A program made the position numbers and the translations under genes. A DNA stretch of 64,000 bases. Origin: Bradyrhizobium sp. CB1650. Lineage in GTDB: Bacteria > Pseudomonadota > Alphaproteobacteria > Rhizobiales > Xanthobacteraceae. Position 1 is the stretch's first letter. Every line of letters starts with the position of its first letter. The stretch spans positions 9,366,300-9,430,299 of the forward strand of contig NZ_CP121695.1 in assembly GCF_029761915.1 (NCBI RefSeq), in the 5' to 3' direction. Positions 62,731-64,000 of the stretch are shown piece by piece. The notes under the pieces were generated by a model. The model had not been told where the DNA came from. It saw only the letters and a program-made list of their open reading frames with translations, and did no database searches.

Positions 62731-62807
62731 GCTTCCAGTTAAGTCTTCCAAGCAAGCTCAGCGAGTCATCTGATCGATTGATCCGATCGGTCATCGCGCG
62801 TCAATCG

Positions 62808-62832
62808 GCCCGGCATCCTGCCGGGCTTTTTT
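62808..62832 (+). terminator. Rho-independent terminator of rpsT
   Basis: GCCCGGCA, a three-base loop and TGCCGGGC form an eight-pair stem followed by six T, 78 bases after the stop codon. Confidence 0.93.
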
Positions 62833-63722
62833 GTTGCCTGTCACAATTCACGCATGCGGCGACACGACGATGCGCCTTCGGTCGAAAGACCCGTGTCGTC
62901 CGCGAGAGGTCTTGCTCCGTAATTTTACCGCTGATGGTCTTGCAACACCGGAAACTTTCACCGCGTTGCAAAAAACCCCTGCAGGGCGGGGGCAAAATGA
63001 ATCCGCGCACGGGCGGTTCGACACACCGTAAATTCACCGGACAACGTGTGGCAGTGGAGTTACCCTGCAAAACGAGACTCGAAAAACGATGTTTCGATAA
63101 TCACTTATCCACATAGCAGGGCCAACCATTTGGAAAATGAGCCCACGCGGCACTCGCGTGAAGGTTTTGTAAATTTTTTTTGGCCGCCGTCGAGGAATTG
63201 TCACACAACGCGCGGCGCTCTCGATTCTCTACGCTGATTCAAAAGCTTCGTCTCGAGCCTGTGAACAAGTCGCCGGGCGGCGTTAACGCAGTTCAAGATT
63301 TTTGGCGCCTCAAGTGTGAATCAATTTCGTTGCGAGTCTTTCCGCATCGTGTATTCCTTAAGTCGTTCGCGGCGCCCACGATCTTGAGACCAGCGCGGTT
63401 TAGGAAACGGGGCGAGCGTGCAAATCGGCGGCGGTCTGCACGTTGGCGACGCTTTACCAAGCGATTGTCGGTTCAAAACCCATAGCGATATGGGAACGGT
63501 AGTTCTTTGTCTGAATGTCTCCAAGCGGGGCATATTTGTCTCGTTCGCAGCAAGCGCAAATGAGAGACCTGATCGAGGCTACCCGACAAGCGTGACGGCG
63601 AAGCCGGGTGAACGGCTAGTACGACGGGCGGGGGCACCTGCGACTGAAGTGGTTCGGACGCGGTTGTCTTATGGACACGCAGGACCTTGTCGTGAGCAAT
63701 CACGGCAGGACGGGGAGGTATC
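62833..63722. other. Gene-free region with a DnaA box, possible origin segment
   Basis: No ORF here looks coding. A perfect DnaA box TTATCCACA is at 63105-63113. Five GANTC sites (63076, 63223, 63236, 63318, 63334) fall within about 260 bases, more than the one expected by chance. A-T-rich tracts occur at 63160-63183 (GTAAATTTTTTTTGG) and 63296-63304. Together with rpsT next door this suggests part of oriC or the dnaA upstream region, but only one perfect box was seen. Confidence 0.5.
63105..63113 (+). promoter_or_regulatory. DnaA box
   Basis: TTATCCACA is identical to the strong DnaA-binding consensus. It is the only perfect copy I found in the final 1.2 kb; TGTGAACAA at 63260-63268 is a 7-of-9 variant on the other strand. 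Confidence 0.75.
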
Positions 63723-63836
63723 ATGTCTTACGGACTCAACGCGGTATTGAATCACGCTTCCTTTTCCAACGATGCCGTTCTAGATTCCTTCGACCTCCCG
63801 CCTCCAGCGCGTGATAGAGCGCCGAGTACGCGCTGA
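63723..63836 (+). CDS. Possible 37-codon ORF
   Basis: ATG at 63723 follows GGGGAGG at ideal spacing and opens a frame of 37 codons, MSYGLNAVLNHASF then SNDAVLDSFDLPPPARDR, ending TGA at 63836. The strong ribosome site is the only support; codon use is not strikingly biased and no family is recognised. It could be a leader peptide or chance. The 164 bases after it show no gene. Confidence 0.3.
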   Translation: MSYGLNAVLNHASFSNDAVLDSFDLPPPARDRAPSTR

Positions 63837-64000
63837 CCTCGCGACCCCTCCATCTCTGACATCGTTGATCCGATCCGCGGCGTTTGCGCCGAACGGTGGA
63901 GCCATGTCCGACGATGGACTCGCTTGAGGTCCCGCCACGGCGGGAAACCCCGCGTGGCGCTCACAACGCAACTTTATCTCTCAGAAGAAGTTTTTCGACG

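Overview
The window looks like a chromosomal segment of a high-GC alphaproteobacterium of the Bradyrhizobium / Nitrobacteraceae type. The grounds are the gene families (HWE histidine kinase, DUF3551 peptide, TctC-type and branched-chain amino-acid-type binding proteins, isoquinoline oxidoreductase-like pair), the dispersed palindromes starting GTCATTGCGAGCGAAGCG, and an rpsT gene next to a gene-poor stretch with a perfect DnaA box. The species cannot be fixed from the sequence alone.

Layout. (1) 1-20.3 kb is dense core-like DNA: a PHB-depolymerase-type esterase (cut by the window start), a 14-helix MFS exporter, a luciferase-like monooxygenase, a cytochrome P450 and an SDR; then signalling genes (HWE kinase, PAS-GGDEF-EAL protein, PAS sigma-54 activator); a complete branched-chain amino-acid-type ABC importer (binding protein, two ATPases, two permeases, with start/stop overlaps among the last four); a 1035-residue Cache-PAS-GGDEF-EAL protein; a GGDEF scrap; and tRNA-Arg(CCG). 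(2) About 20.3-41.7 kb is an accessory region with looser packing and much decay: an orphan TRAP binding protein, small membrane proteins, an IS1182-like insertion sequence with a GACC target duplication and a frameshift, an epoxide-hydrolase-like enzyme, a frameshifted autotransporter, a deletion-fused RelE/Phd toxin-antitoxin remnant, an ECF sigma factor beside a DGPF-domain gene, an unknown protein with GIPC repeats, three MFS transporters and a short LysR regulator. A palindromic repeat with a tRNA-acceptor-like end (six clear copies, two degenerate) is found only here, while the core-type palindromes are missing here. (3) 41.7-62.8 kb returns to core-like DNA: DNA-3-methyladenine glycosylase, metallophosphoesterase, cyclic-nucleotide-binding protein, cis-prenyltransferase linked to a winged-helix regulator and its membrane partner, trypsin-like protease, an ArsR-SRPBCC-DUF899 operon, a TctC binding protein, acyl-CoA ligase, HD-GYP protein, a two-subunit molybdenum hydroxylase, hydrolases, a polysaccharide export lipoprotein, MsrA and ribosomal protein S20. 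(4) 62.8-64.0 kb has no clear gene apart from one possible 37-codon ORF; it holds a DnaA box and a cluster of GANTC sites and may be part of the replication origin, with dnaA possibly just outside the window.

The most informative new observations are regulatory. Two matching promoter-like elements (TGTCACG, 17 nt, CGTC) precede the ECF sigma gene and the DGPF gene, which suggests a self-contained regulon. A shared operator (ACTTTG, 5 nt, CAAAGT) sits on the start codon of the cis-prenyltransferase gene and at the start of the membrane-protein/winged-helix operon, which suggests that one regulator ties these genes together.
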